From NCBI GenBank assembly GCA_035601195.1, contig DATNOU010000167.1, positions 1 through 34,019 of the forward strand: a stretch of DNA of 34,019 nucleotides, written 5' to 3'. Origin of the DNA: JAIBJP01 sp035601195. GTDB taxonomy: Bacteria > Actinomycetota > Thermoleophilia > Gaiellales > Gaiellaceae. Shown piece after piece: positions 19,210 through 27,922 of this stretch (positions are counted from its first letter, which is position 1; every line of letters begins with the position of its first letter). The translations under genes were made by a program, and so were the position numbers. Under the pieces are notes generated by a model. That model worked only from the letters and a program-made list of their open reading frames with translations, had not been told where the DNA came from and searched no databases.

Positions 19210-19935
19210 GTGCGGGTCGTCGTCTGCTTGCCGACGTACAACGAGCGCGACAACCTCGGGCCGATGGTGCGCGCCCTCGACGACGTCGTCCGCCGGCACG
19301 AGCTCGACGCACGTGTTCTCGTCATCGACGACTCCTCGCCCGACGGGACCGGCGAGCTCGCCGACCGGCTCACCGGCGAGTTCCGCTTCCTCTCGGTCCT
19401 CCACCGTCAGAAGAAGGAGGGACTCGGCCCTGCATATCTGGCGGGGTTCGTCTGGGCACTGGCGACCGACGCCGATCGCATCGTCGAGATGGACTGCGAC
19501 TTCTCCCACGACCCGGAAGACCTTCCCCGGCTCCTCGCTGCCACGGAGAACGCCGATCTCGCGCTCGGCTCCCGCTATGTGGAAGGCGGCGGTACCCGCA
19601 ACTGGAGCGTGGCGCGGCGAGCCGTCAGCCGGTTCGGCTCCTTGTACGCGCGGATTCTGCTGGGAGTCGGGGTCCGCGACCTCACGGGCGGGTTCAAGTG
19701 CTTTCGCCGCTCCGTGCTGGAGGCAATCGGCCTGGAGCGGATCTCGACGAAGGGCTACGCCTTCCAGATCGAAACGACGTATCGCGCCCTCAAGGTCGGC
19801 TCTCGCGTCGTGGAGGTTCCGATCGTCTTCTCCGAGCGCGAGGTCGGCACGTCGAAGATGAGCCGCGCCATCGTCCTCGAGGCGATGGCCAAGGTTCCCG
19901 CGCTCCGGCTGCGGGCTCTCCTGGGCCGTCTTTAG
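19210..19935 (+). CDS. Polyprenol (dolichyl-phosphate mannose synthase-like) glycosyltransferase, GT2
   Basis: 241 residues. VVCLPTYNERDNL opens the GT-A fold, VIDDSSPDGT (39-48) binds the nucleotide, and EMDCDFSHDPEDLP (94-107) carries the metal-binding Asp95/Asp97 of the family. GSRYVEGGGTRNWS and DLTGGFKCFRR are typical of polyprenyl-phosphate mannosyltransferases (DPM1, bacterial Ppm1). It should transfer mannose from GDP-mannose to polyprenyl phosphate at the cytoplasmic membrane face, feeding lipoglycan or protein mannosylation. It has no membrane helix, as in the soluble DPM1 form. The GTG follows GATGAT by 6 nt. The next gene, thioredoxin, starts 19 bp later with its own -10-like element. 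Confidence 0.92.
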   Translation: MRVVVCLPTYNERDNLGPMVRALDDVVRRHELDARVLVIDDSSPDGTGELADRLTGEFRFLSVLHRQKKEGLGPAYLAGFVWALATDADRIVEMDCDFSHDPEDLPRLLAATENADLALGSRYVEGGGTRNWSVARRAVSRFGSLYARILLGVGVRDLTGGFKCFRRSVLEAIGLERISTKGYAFQIETTYRALKVGSRVVEVPIVFSEREVGTSKMSRAIVLEAMAKVPALRLRALLGRL

Positions 19936-19942
19936 CCCTGGG

Positions 19943-19954
19943 TATAGTGAGACG
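19943..19954 (+). promoter_or_regulatory. Leaderless-type -10 element of thioredoxin gene
   Basis: TATAGT (19943-19948) is the best -10 match in the window, and is followed by six bases and then the ATG at 19955. It lies right after the stop of the glycosyltransferase gene. No Shine-Dalgarno sequence is seen. Confidence 0.6.
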
Positions 19955-20284
19955 ATGGTCAGCGAGGTCACCGACGCGACCTTTGAGGCGGATGTTCTCC
20001 AGGCGGATCGCCCCGTGGTCGTCGACTTCTGGGCCCCGTGGTGCGGCCCGTGCCGGGTGGTCAGCCCGATCATCGACGACCTCGCCGGCCAGCACGGCGA
20101 CCAGGTCTCGTTCCTCAAGCTGAACGTGGACGACAACCCGGCCACGGCTTCACGCTACAACGTGCTCTCGATTCCGACGGTGATCCTCTTCGAGCGTGGC
20201 GAACCGCAAGACACGGTCATCGGCGCCCGCTCGAAGAGCCACTACGAGAGCGCGTGGCAGCGCTGGCTCTCGGCCGCAGCCTGA
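19955..20284 (+). CDS. trxA: Thioredoxin
   Basis: 109 residues, single thioredoxin fold. The redox site WCGPC is at 29-33 in VVVDFWAPWCGPCRVVSP, and the cis-proline loop reads SIPTV. It reduces protein disulfides in the cytoplasm with electrons from thioredoxin reductase, which is not in the window. No signal peptide is present. Length and motifs are standard for TrxA; a genome may hold several copies, so the symbol is by motif. A short GC hairpin (20307-20319) follows. Confidence 0.95.
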   Translation: MVSEVTDATFEADVLQADRPVVVDFWAPWCGPCRVVSPIIDDLAGQHGDQVSFLKLNVDDNPATASRYNVLSIPTVILFERGEPQDTVIGARSKSHYESAWQRWLSAAA

Positions 20285-20306
20285 CCGACTGCTGACTGGA
20301 ACGCGG

Positions 20307-20319
20307 CCCCGAGTCGGGG
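20307..20319 (+). terminator. Small GC hairpin after thioredoxin gene
   Basis: CCCCG (20307-20311), loop AGT, and CGGGG (20315-20319), 23 bp after the stop and directly before the next gene's -10 element. The following bases TGTAATGCGTTT are only moderately T-rich, so terminator function is uncertain. Confidence 0.4.
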
Positions 20320-20331
20320 TGTAATGCGTTT
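20320..20331 (+). promoter_or_regulatory. Leaderless-type -10 element of lipoprotein gene
   Basis: TGTAAT (20320-20325, five of six matches to TATAAT) is followed by six bases and the GTG at 20332. No ribosome binding site is visible, so a leaderless transcript is likely. Confidence 0.5.
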
Positions 20332-21600
20332 GTGAGAATCGCTTCTCTCTGCGCCGGCTTGGCTCTCGTCGCCGTTCTCACCGCCTGCGGCGGAGGACGC
20401 GCTCGAGAGGAAGCACCGCCGAAGCAGACATTCCATCCACCCGCCGACGACCTGCTGGGGCTGGTTTGGAATCGAAACAGCGCAGAGCTCACAAAACTCG
20501 ATCCGCGCACGCTTGCGCCTCGGTCTGTGCGCATCGATGTGGGACCCGGGACTCTGATCGCCTTCTCGCCCGACCAAAGGACCCTTGCCATCACCGGCGG
20601 CGAGGAAGGCGAGATCAACCTCGTCGACCTGCGGACGTTTCGCTCGCGCGGCCAGGTCGACATCGGCATGTCGGGCTACATCAGCCGACTGTCCTGGCCT
20701 CCCCCTGGAATGCTCTTCGCCGCCGTCGGTCAGCAGTTCGTCGTCGTGATCGACCCTGTCGGCCTAAAGGTCTACGAGACGAGGCAGGTCGAAGGCACGC
20801 TCATCGCGGCGGCGCCGACAAAGGCGGGTCTGCTTGGTCTGGTCGCGCCTGCCGACCGCATCGGGCCACTGCAGCTGGTCGTCTGGGGTGGCAAGGGGAC
20901 GTCAGCCGTCCCCCTCCGGATGGTGGGCGGCTGGGAAACGGAGCAAGGTGAGAACGAATCCGACTTTCGCTCGCGTGAGCTGGTGCCGGGACTCGCCGTC
21001 GACCCGACGGGCCGACGGGCGCTCGTCGTGCCGGCGGGTGGCCCGGTCGCCGAGGTCTCGCTGAGCAACCTGCGAGTCGAGTACCACACGCTCTCGGAAC
21101 CCGTTTGGCTCTTCAGCCGCTTCCTCGACTGGCTCGACCCAGCCGCGGAGGCCAAGATGATCGAAGGAAAGGACCGACAGGCGTTGTGGCTCGCAAACGG
21201 CCTGGTTGCCGTGAGTGGGACGGACTATCCGCCGATCGAGGCGGGTCAAACCGACCTGGTCGGCGAGCCTGCCGGGCTGTCCCTCATCGACACCGATGAC
21301 TGGAGCGTTCGCAGGGTCGACGGGAAGGTCTCCGGCGTCCAACTCCTAGGTTCCCGGCTCTTCGCATACGAAGCAGGGTGCTCAAGCGCACCGGAGAGCT
21401 TCGCCCTCGTCGCCTACGATCTCAGCGGCAAGCAGCGGTTCCGCCTTTGTCGCGACGAGGGCTTCGACCCACAGGTCGTAGGCGACTATCTCTACGTTGG
21501 CATGGACAACAACACCCGGTTCGACGTGGTCGACATGTCGACCGGAGCAGTCGTGTCACGGCTGAAGACCAAGCAGACGACGACCCTGCTCGTCGACTAG
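20332..21600 (+). CDS. Putative lipoprotein with beta-propeller-like repeats
   Basis: 422 residues. A lipoprotein signal peptide ends in the lipobox LTAC with Cys19, followed by a Gly/Arg spacer. The rest shows repeated short blades of the type LxxLDPRTLAPRSVRIDVG, INLVDLRTFRSRGQVDIG, VVVIDPVGLKVYETRQV, LSLIDTDDWSVRRVDG and FDVVDMSTGAVVSRL, as in YncE-like or WD40-like propellers. It should be anchored outside the membrane. No catalytic motif is seen and no specific family is recognised, so a binding or scaffold role is only a guess. Cys349 and nearby Cys may form disulfides. Its stop TAG (21598-21600) overlaps the thiL stop on the other strand through the palindrome CTAG. Confidence 0.8.
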   Translation: MRIASLCAGLALVAVLTACGGGRAREEAPPKQTFHPPADDLLGLVWNRNSAELTKLDPRTLAPRSVRIDVGPGTLIAFSPDQRTLAITGGEEGEINLVDLRTFRSRGQVDIGMSGYISRLSWPPPGMLFAAVGQQFVVVIDPVGLKVYETRQVEGTLIAAAPTKAGLLGLVAPADRIGPLQLVVWGGKGTSAVPLRMVGGWETEQGENESDFRSRELVPGLAVDPTGRRALVVPAGGPVAEVSLSNLRVEYHTLSEPVWLFSRFLDWLDPAAEAKMIEGKDRQALWLANGLVAVSGTDYPPIEAGQTDLVGEPAGLSLIDTDDWSVRRVDGKVSGVQLLGSRLFAYEAGCSSAPESFALVAYDLSGKQRFRLCRDEGFDPQVVGDYLYVGMDNNTRFDVVDMSTGAVVSRLKTKQTTTLLVD

Positions 21601-22434
21601 CGAGCGAACGCGTCCCAGCCGGCGGGCAAGTCCGGCTCGACGCCCTCGCCTTCCTCGACGCGCCCGACGACGGGAAGTCCGAGCGCTGCCGCGTCCTCCG
21701 AGGTCACCACCCCCAGAAGCTCGTAATCCTCACCCATGGTCCAGAAAGGCAGGTCAGCGACCTCCTCGAGCCGCGGCGCGCGCGGCACGCTCTCCACGTC
21801 GATCACGAGCCTGCAGCTCGACCGCTCAGCGATGCGGGCGGCATCCGAGAGGATCCCGTCGGAAAGATCAATGAGCGCGTGCGCGACGGGGCCCAGACGC
21901 CGGCCCTCCTCGAGACGGAACGGCGGCCGCCGGTGACGCTCCACGAGCTCGGCGAAGCCCTCCAGCCCGTGTTCCAGCGCGTAGAGCCCCGCAGCCGCCC
22001 CGCCGAGGGGGCCCGTCACCACGAGCACGTCCCCTGGCCGAGCCCCCGCCCTGCCGGGAACACGTTCGCTGCGCCCGACGGCTGTCACGCTGAGGCTGAA
22101 TTCCCCTGTTGCCGTCGTATCGCCGCCGAGCACGGGCACGCCGGCTTCCGCGATGCCCTCATACAGCTCCAGGATCGTGGCGTCCCCGGTCTCGAGCGCG
22201 GCTGCGAGCCCGACGAGCAATCCGACGGGCTTGGCGGCCATGGCAGCGAGATCGCTGAGGTTGACCGCGGCGGCCTTGTAACCGAGGTCGCGCCACGAAG
22301 TCCACTCGGATCTGAAATGAACGCCTTCGACGAGCACGTCCTGTGTGACCACCAAGCCACCCTCGAGAACGGCGCCCTCGGCGTCCTGGCCGGAGACGAG
22401 GCCCCGGCGCTCGAGCTCCGCGAGAAGCCCGAAC

Positions 22435-22460
<26 letters not shown>
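21597..22460 (-). CDS. thiL: Thiamine-monophosphate kinase
   Basis: About 287 residues. Motifs of ThiL: LSELGEFGLL at the N-terminus, TQDVLVEGVHF with the metal-binding Asp, NLSDLAAMAAKP, GGDTTATGEFSLSVTAVG, and DLSDGILSDAARIAE. It phosphorylates thiamine monophosphate to the active cofactor thiamine pyrophosphate in the cytoplasm. No ATG or GTG exists near the family start; TTG at 22460 (L-R-R-L-S-E-L) or TTG at 22469 are the only good options. Either start lies inside the 3' end of thiD (26 or 35 bp overlap), so translation is probably coupled to thiD. The frame is open far upstream but only as a shadow of thiD. Convergent with the lipoprotein gene. Confidence 0.92.
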
Positions 22461-23241
<781 letters not shown>

Positions 23242-23266
23242 GCGGTTGAGGCTAGCATCGGACTTC
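23242..23266. promoter_or_regulatory. Symmetric divergent promoter, thiD / MrfA-like helicase
   Basis: A GCTAGC palindrome (23251-23256) is shared by two -10-like hexamers: TAGCAT on the + strand (23253-23258), 8 nt before the helicase GTG, and TAGCCT on the minus strand (23254-23249), 7 nt before the thiD GTG. The two hexamers overlap at their 5' ends through the central CTAG, giving a symmetric bidirectional leaderless promoter. A thiamine gene and a DNA repair helicase would share it. Confidence 0.55.
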
Positions 23267-25522
23267 GTGGCTACCGTCGCCGCCGTCTGGGACGAGCTCC
23301 TCAGCGGCGAGGAGCTCGCCTACGTCACCGAAGTGCCCGCGCGCGAGGCGCGCCTCGTCCCGATCCCCGAAGGCCTTCATCCTCAGGTCCAGCAAGCGCT
23401 CTCGGCGCAGGGGCTCACAGGTCTCTACGGCCACCAGGCGGAGGCCTTCGAGTCGGCCTCCCGGGGCGAGCACCTCGTCATCGCGACGGGAACGGCGAGC
23501 GGCAAGACGCTCGCTTTCAACCTCCCCGTCCTCGACGCCCTCGCCGCCGAGCCCAAGCTGCGCGCCCTCTACCTCTACCCGACCAAGGCGCTCGCACAGG
23601 ATCAGGCCAGGGCGCTCGCCTCCTACGGAGTGCCCCGGCTCAGGCCGGCCATCTACGACGGAGACACGGAGGCCGAGCGGCGCTGGCAGATTCGCAAGTG
23701 GGCGAACGTCATCCTCACGAACCCGGACATGCTCCATGTCGGGGTGCTCCCCCACCACGACCGCTGGGGGGACGTCCTCCAGAACCTCCGCTACGTCGTG
23801 GTGGACGAAGCGCACGTGTATCGGGGCGTCTTCGGCTCCCACGTCGCGAACGTCCTCCGGCGCTTACGCCGCGCCGCCGCGATCTACGGCGCCGACCCGC
23901 AGTTCCTGCTGGCTTCGGCGACCATCGCCAACCCCGGCGACCTTGCCCACTCCCTCCTCGGAGTGGACACGACGGTCATCGGCGACGACGCAGCGCCGCG
24001 CGCCGCGCGCACGATCGCGTTCTGGAACCCGCCGGTCCTCGACGAGGAGCTCCAGCTCCGTGCGAGCGCACTGGGTGAGGGGTCACGCCTGCTGGCCGAC
24101 CTCGTTCAGCGCGGGATGCGCACCATCTGCTTCGCCAAGTCCCGCAAGTCGGCCGAGCTCATCCACCGGTTCGCCGCCGAGCGGGTCGGGCCGGATCTCG
24201 CAGAGCGGCTCTCCCCCTACCGCGCCGGCTATACCCCGGCTCAGCGCCGCGACATCGAGCGCCGCCTCGTCGAGGGCGAGCTCCTCGGGGTCACGGCGAC
24301 CGACGCCCTCGAGCTCGGCATCGACATCGGGCTCCTCGACTGCGCGATCTCCGTCGGCTTCCCCGGCACGGTGGCCAGCCTGCGGCAGCAATGGGGACGC
24401 GCGGGCCGCCGGGCCAAGGGCCTCGCCGTGCTCGTCGCGAGCGAAGACGCGCTGGACCAGTTCTTCATGCGGGAACCCGAAGCGCTCATGGACCGACGCG
24501 TCGAGGCTGCGATCCTCGACCATTCGAACCCACGTGTCCTCGACGGCCATGTTCGCGCGGCGGCCTTCGAGGCTCCCTTGGACGAGGGCGACACGCCGTT
24601 CCTGGGGCCGGAGGCTCTCCAGCGCGCGGAAGCCCTGGTCGAGACGGGCGACCTCCAGCTGACGAAGGCCGGCTATGTGTGGTCCGGTCGCGATTACCCC
24701 GCGGCGCGCTTCTCGCTCCGTTCCACAACGCCCGATGCCTTCTCGGTGGTGGATGTCGCGACCGGCTCGGTGCTGGGCGTCGTCGAGCGTGAGCGCGCCT
24801 ACTCGACGGTTCACGAAGGAGCGATCTACCTGCACCTGGGGGAGTCCTACCGCGTGCTGGAGCTCGACCTGGAGGCGCGCACGGCTCTCGTCGAGCCCTT
24901 CACGAGCGATTACTACACGCAGCCGAAGAAGGAGACCACCACGGCCATCGAGCGCGCCGAGCTCACGGAGCGTCGTCTGGGAATGGAAGCCTCGTTCGGC
25001 ACGGTGAGCGTCACCGAGCAGGTGGTGGCGTATCAGAAGAAGGGGATCCGCGACCAGGCGACGCTCGAGCTCGTCGCACTCGAGCTCCCCGAGACCACCT
25101 TCGAGACCGAAGCCGTCTGGTACCTACCCGAGCCCTGGATGCTCGAAGGGCTCGAGGCGATCGAGCGCCTCCTCGGCTCGCTCCATGCCGCCGAGCACAC
25201 GATGATTGCCCTCTTGCCGCTGTGGGCCATGTGCGACCGCTGGGACATCGGCGGCCTTTCGACCAACATTCATTTCCAGACCGGCCGCCCGACCGTCTTC
25301 ATCTACGACGGCCACGCGGGCGGCGTCGGCATCGCACGGCGCGGATTTGACCAGCTCGAGGGTTGGGTAGCCGACACCGAGCGGCTCCTGGCCGGCTGTC
25401 CCTGCGAGAGCGGCTGTCCGTCGTGCGTCCAGTCACCGAAATGCGGCAACCTCAACGAGTTCCTCGACAAGACCGGCGCGCTCACCCTCGTCCGACGAAT
25501 GCTCACGGCAAGGGCCACCTGA
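23267..25522 (+). CDS. DEAH-box helicase with C-terminal DUF1998 domain, MrfA/YprA-like
   Basis: 751 residues from GTG 23267. The superfamily 2 motor has GTASGKT (75-81), YPTKALAQDQ, TNPDML, DEAH (180-183), SAT (217-219), and QQWGRAGR (374-381, motif VI). The C-terminal DUF1998 region ends in a cysteine cluster CPCESGCPSCVQSPKCGN (Cys711, 713, 717, 720, 726) that binds zinc in Bacillus subtilis MrfA. MrfA acts with the exonuclease MrfB in repair of mitomycin C damage; no MrfB-like gene is seen here. The start is chosen at the GTG where homology begins; the upstream frame is antisense to thiD. A hairpin separates it from the convergent small secreted protein gene. Confidence 0.93.
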   Translation: MATVAAVWDELLSGEELAYVTEVPAREARLVPIPEGLHPQVQQALSAQGLTGLYGHQAEAFESASRGEHLVIATGTASGKTLAFNLPVLDALAAEPKLRALYLYPTKALAQDQARALASYGVPRLRPAIYDGDTEAERRWQIRKWANVILTNPDMLHVGVLPHHDRWGDVLQNLRYVVVDEAHVYRGVFGSHVANVLRRLRRAAAIYGADPQFLLASATIANPGDLAHSLLGVDTTVIGDDAAPRAARTIAFWNPPVLDEELQLRASALGEGSRLLADLVQRGMRTICFAKSRKSAELIHRFAAERVGPDLAERLSPYRAGYTPAQRRDIERRLVEGELLGVTATDALELGIDIGLLDCAISVGFPGTVASLRQQWGRAGRRAKGLAVLVASEDALDQFFMREPEALMDRRVEAAILDHSNPRVLDGHVRAAAFEAPLDEGDTPFLGPEALQRAEALVETGDLQLTKAGYVWSGRDYPAARFSLRSTTPDAFSVVDVATGSVLGVVERERAYSTVHEGAIYLHLGESYRVLELDLEARTALVEPFTSDYYTQPKKETTTAIERAELTERRLGMEASFGTVSVTEQVVAYQKKGIRDQATLELVALELPETTFETEAVWYLPEPWMLEGLEAIERLLGSLHAAEHTMIALLPLWAMCDRWDIGGLSTNIHFQTGRPTVFIYDGHAGGVGIARRGFDQLEGWVADTERLLAGCPCESGCPSCVQSPKCGNLNEFLDKTGALTLVRRMLTARAT

Positions 25523-25528
25523 GGATGG

Positions 25529-25554
25529 AGGGGCCGACCCGTGCGCCGGCCCCT
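25529..25554. terminator. Hairpin between convergent helicase and small secreted protein genes
   Basis: AGGGGCCG (25529-25536) pairs with CGGCCCCT (25547-25554), an 8-bp perfect stem with a 10-nt loop, 6 bp after the helicase stop. A second small stem CTCCG/CGGAG (25558-25570) follows and could serve the opposite strand. The site fits a shared terminator for the convergent genes. Confidence 0.55.
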
Positions 25555-25578
25555 TGACTCCGCCCCGGAGGTCCAGCG

Positions 25579-25830
25579 TTAGGCGCAGCCCACCGGGGCC
25601 AGTCGTCCTCCGTCGCCGCCCGTCAACGGCGCGTTACCGACGTCACGCGGGATGAGGCCGGTGATGGGATCGCCCTGCGCTCGGTTTGCGCCAGTATTGC
25701 TCTCGGTCGTTACGCCGCACTCGTCTGCGAGCGTGCTCAGCGGTGTGATTCCGTGAACATGGGCGCGCGCTGCCCCCGCCGTGAGCGCAAGACCGACGAC
25801 GAGCATGACCAGCACCAGAAACAGTTTCAT
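25579..25830 (-). CDS. Small secreted protein of unknown function
   Basis: 83 residues. ATG at 25830 has an excellent ribosome binding site (GGAGGG). A classical signal peptide (MKLFLVLVMLVVGLALTAGA) ends at ARA, giving a predicted mature chain of 60 residues that begins His-Val-His-Gly. Two Cys remain (Cys38 and Cys82) and could form one disulfide. The mature part is rich in Gly, Thr, Pro and Asn (TESNTGANRAQGDPITGLIP and GNAPLTGGDGG) and has no known domain to me. If cleavage is as predicted, His at position 3 forms an ATCUN-type copper or nickel site; that is inference. Divergent from the NDH-2 operon by 48 bp. Confidence 0.75.
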   Translation of the reverse strand: MKLFLVLVMLVVGLALTAGAARAHVHGITPLSTLADECGVTTESNTGANRAQGDPITGLIPRDVGNAPLTGGDGGRLAPVGCA

Positions 25831-25878
25831 GAAACCCTCCCCTCCAGGGTCGTTTGGGGTGGGGTACGAGAAAAGACC

Positions 25879-27153
25879 GTGACCGGATTGCAACAGCGTC
25901 AGGCACGCGGCGGGACCCTCATCCTCGGCGGCGGGTTCGCCGGCGGCTACGTGGCGCGACTGCTCGGGAAGCGCGGCTCGACCATCGTCAGCCGGGAGAA
26001 CTTCATGCTCTACACGCCGATCCTCCCCGAGGCTGCATCGGGAACGCTCGAGCCGCGGCATGTCGTCGTCCCGCTCCGAATGATGTGCCGCCATTCGCAG
26101 CTCGTCCTCGGACGGGCTGTCTCGCTGGACACCGCCGCACGCGCCGTGCGGGTCGAGACCGAGGTCGGGCCGGCAGAGATCCACTACGAGCGGCTCGTGA
26201 TCGCGCTCGGCGCCGTGGCTCGCACGCTCCCCATCCCCGGCCTCGCCGAGCATGGGCTCGGCTTCAAGAGCCTCGCGGACGCGATCTACCTGCGTAACCA
26301 TGTCCTCCGCCAGCTCGAGCTCGCGGAAGCCGCTCTCACCGCCGACGACGCCAAGCGCCATCTGAGCTTCGTCTTCGTCGGCGCCGGCTACGCGGGAGTC
26401 GAGGCGCTCGCCGAGCTCTCCGACCTCCTCCGCGACACCTCGCGCTTCTACCCGGGCTTGAAGAACGTCCGCCAGCGCTGGGTCCTCGTGGACGCGGCGC
26501 CCAAGATCCTTCCTGAGATCCCCGCGCGGCTCGGCGACTATGCAGCCCGCGAGCTCTGGAAGCGCGGCGTGGATATCCGGGTTTCGACCACACTCGAGTC
26601 CGTGGACGAGCACGCCGTCACGCTTTCGGACGGGAGCCGACTCGACACGGAGACGCTCGTCTGGACCGCAGGAGTCAAGGCGAACCCGATTCAGTCAAAA
26701 TTGGGCCTGCCGCTCGACGACCGTGGGCGGGTGGTGGTGAACTCCCTGCTCCAGGTCGAGGGCTTCGAAGACGTCTGGGCGCTCGGCGACGGTGCCCGCG
26801 TCCCGAACGAGGCGACGCCTGGTCGTTTCGATCCGCCCACCTGCCAGCACGCCCTCCGCCAGGCACGCCGGCTGGCGAAGAACCTCAGCGGCAGCCCGCG
26901 TCCCTACCAGTACCGCATGCTGGGGCAGGTGGCCACCCTGGGCCGTCACAAAGGCATTGCAGATGTCCTCGGTCTGCGGCTGCGCGGCTTCCTCGGCTGG
27001 TTCGTGACTCGTACCTATCACCTGTACCAGCTCCCGCTGCTCACCCGAAAGCTTCGGGTCGTCACCGACTGGACGGTGTCCCTCTTCTTCCGTCGCGACA
27101 TCGCCGAGCTCGGCATGCTCGGACACCCGACCTCGCTCCGCGATGACGAGTGA
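25879..27153 (+). CDS. NDH-2-like NAD(P)H:quinone oxidoreductase (FAD-dependent)
   Basis: 424 residues. The FAD-binding Rossmann loop LILGGGFAGG is at 14-23, the NADH-binding loop FVGAGYAGVE at 166-175, the family block TLVWTAGVKANP at 259-270, and the second FAD motif ALGDGARVP at 301-309. The C-terminus (GWFVTRTYHLYQLPLLTRKL, then LFFRRDIAELGMLG) is the amphipathic membrane-binding region of type II NADH dehydrogenases. It would pass electrons from NADH to quinone without pumping protons. GTG at 25879 is chosen because the Rossmann fold starts right after; a TACGAG lies 8 nt upstream, so this start may also be leaderless. The 3' end overlaps the first GNAT gene by 11 bp. Confidence 0.9.
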   Translation: MTGLQQRQARGGTLILGGGFAGGYVARLLGKRGSTIVSRENFMLYTPILPEAASGTLEPRHVVVPLRMMCRHSQLVLGRAVSLDTAARAVRVETEVGPAEIHYERLVIALGAVARTLPIPGLAEHGLGFKSLADAIYLRNHVLRQLELAEAALTADDAKRHLSFVFVGAGYAGVEALAELSDLLRDTSRFYPGLKNVRQRWVLVDAAPKILPEIPARLGDYAARELWKRGVDIRVSTTLESVDEHAVTLSDGSRLDTETLVWTAGVKANPIQSKLGLPLDDRGRVVVNSLLQVEGFEDVWALGDGARVPNEATPGRFDPPTCQHALRQARRLAKNLSGSPRPYQYRMLGQVATLGRHKGIADVLGLRLRGFLGWFVTRTYHLYQLPLLTRKLRVVTDWTVSLFFRRDIAELGMLGHPTSLRDDE

Positions 27154-27922
27154 CCTCGCCCGGGCGGCGGCCTTCGAGGAGGCGTTGCGCGACGCCGCCG
27201 CCGAGCGGGTGGTCGCCTCGCCCCTCGGCTCGGCCATCTTCAACGACACGCTTCCGCTCGTGTGGTCGTTGAACACCCTCCGGGTCGAGCGCACCGGCGC
27301 AACGGCAGAGGGGATCGCGGCGGAGGCCGAGCGCCTCCAGGGCGAGGCCGGGCTCACGCACCGCCGGGTCGTCGTCCTCGACGAAGCGGAGGGACGCGGG
27401 CTCGAGGACCCCTTCAACGCGCTGGGCTGGAAGACGGACGCGTACCTCTTCATGGTCCCGCGCCGGGAGCCCAACCGCCCCGTGGACACGAGCGACGTCG
27501 CCGAGGTCGAGCGCGAAGCGCTCGCGCCGATCCGGGAGAGCATCTTGCGCGAGTGGCTCACCGAGCCCAACGAGGAGGTCGTTCGCCAGGTCGGAAAGGC
27601 CGATCGCCTGGTCGCCGCAGCCGGGAACGCACGTCATTTCGCGGCAGTCGTAGGCGGGGTTCCGGTCAGCTCCAGCGACCTCTACTCCGACGGCCGCACG
27701 GCGCAGATCGAGGACGTAGGAACTCTTCCGGACCATCGCGGCCAAGGCCACGCCAGCGCGGTCGTCATGCGTGCCCTGGAGGAAGCGCGCGCAATGGGCC
27801 ACGAATTTGTCTTCCTGACCGCGGACGCCCGGGACTGGCCGAAGGAGCTCTACCGGCGGCTCGGCTTCGAGGGCGTCGGCGAGCGCTATGCCTACCTTCG
27901 GAGCCCGGCCGAGGCGGGTTGA
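27143..27922 (+). CDS. GNAT-family N-acetyltransferase, two-domain
   Basis: 259 residues. The N-terminal half (about 1-125) looks like a degenerate GNAT or cap domain (NTLRVERTGATAEGIAAEAE, THRRVVVLDEAEGRGLEDPF, LGWKTDAYLFMV). The C-terminal half has the acetyl-CoA motif A: AQIEDVGTLPDHRGQGHASAV with the R-G-Q-G-H-A loop, then FVFLTADARDWPKELYRRLGF of motif B. It would move acetyl from acetyl-CoA to an unknown amine. It overlaps NDH-2 upstream by 11 bp and the next GNAT gene by 4 bp. Confidence 0.85.
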   Translation: MTSDLARAAAFEEALRDAAAERVVASPLGSAIFNDTLPLVWSLNTLRVERTGATAEGIAAEAERLQGEAGLTHRRVVVLDEAEGRGLEDPFNALGWKTDAYLFMVPRREPNRPVDTSDVAEVEREALAPIRESILREWLTEPNEEVVRQVGKADRLVAAAGNARHFAAVVGGVPVSSSDLYSDGRTAQIEDVGTLPDHRGQGHASAVVMRALEEARAMGHEFVFLTADARDWPKELYRRLGFEGVGERYAYLRSPAEAG

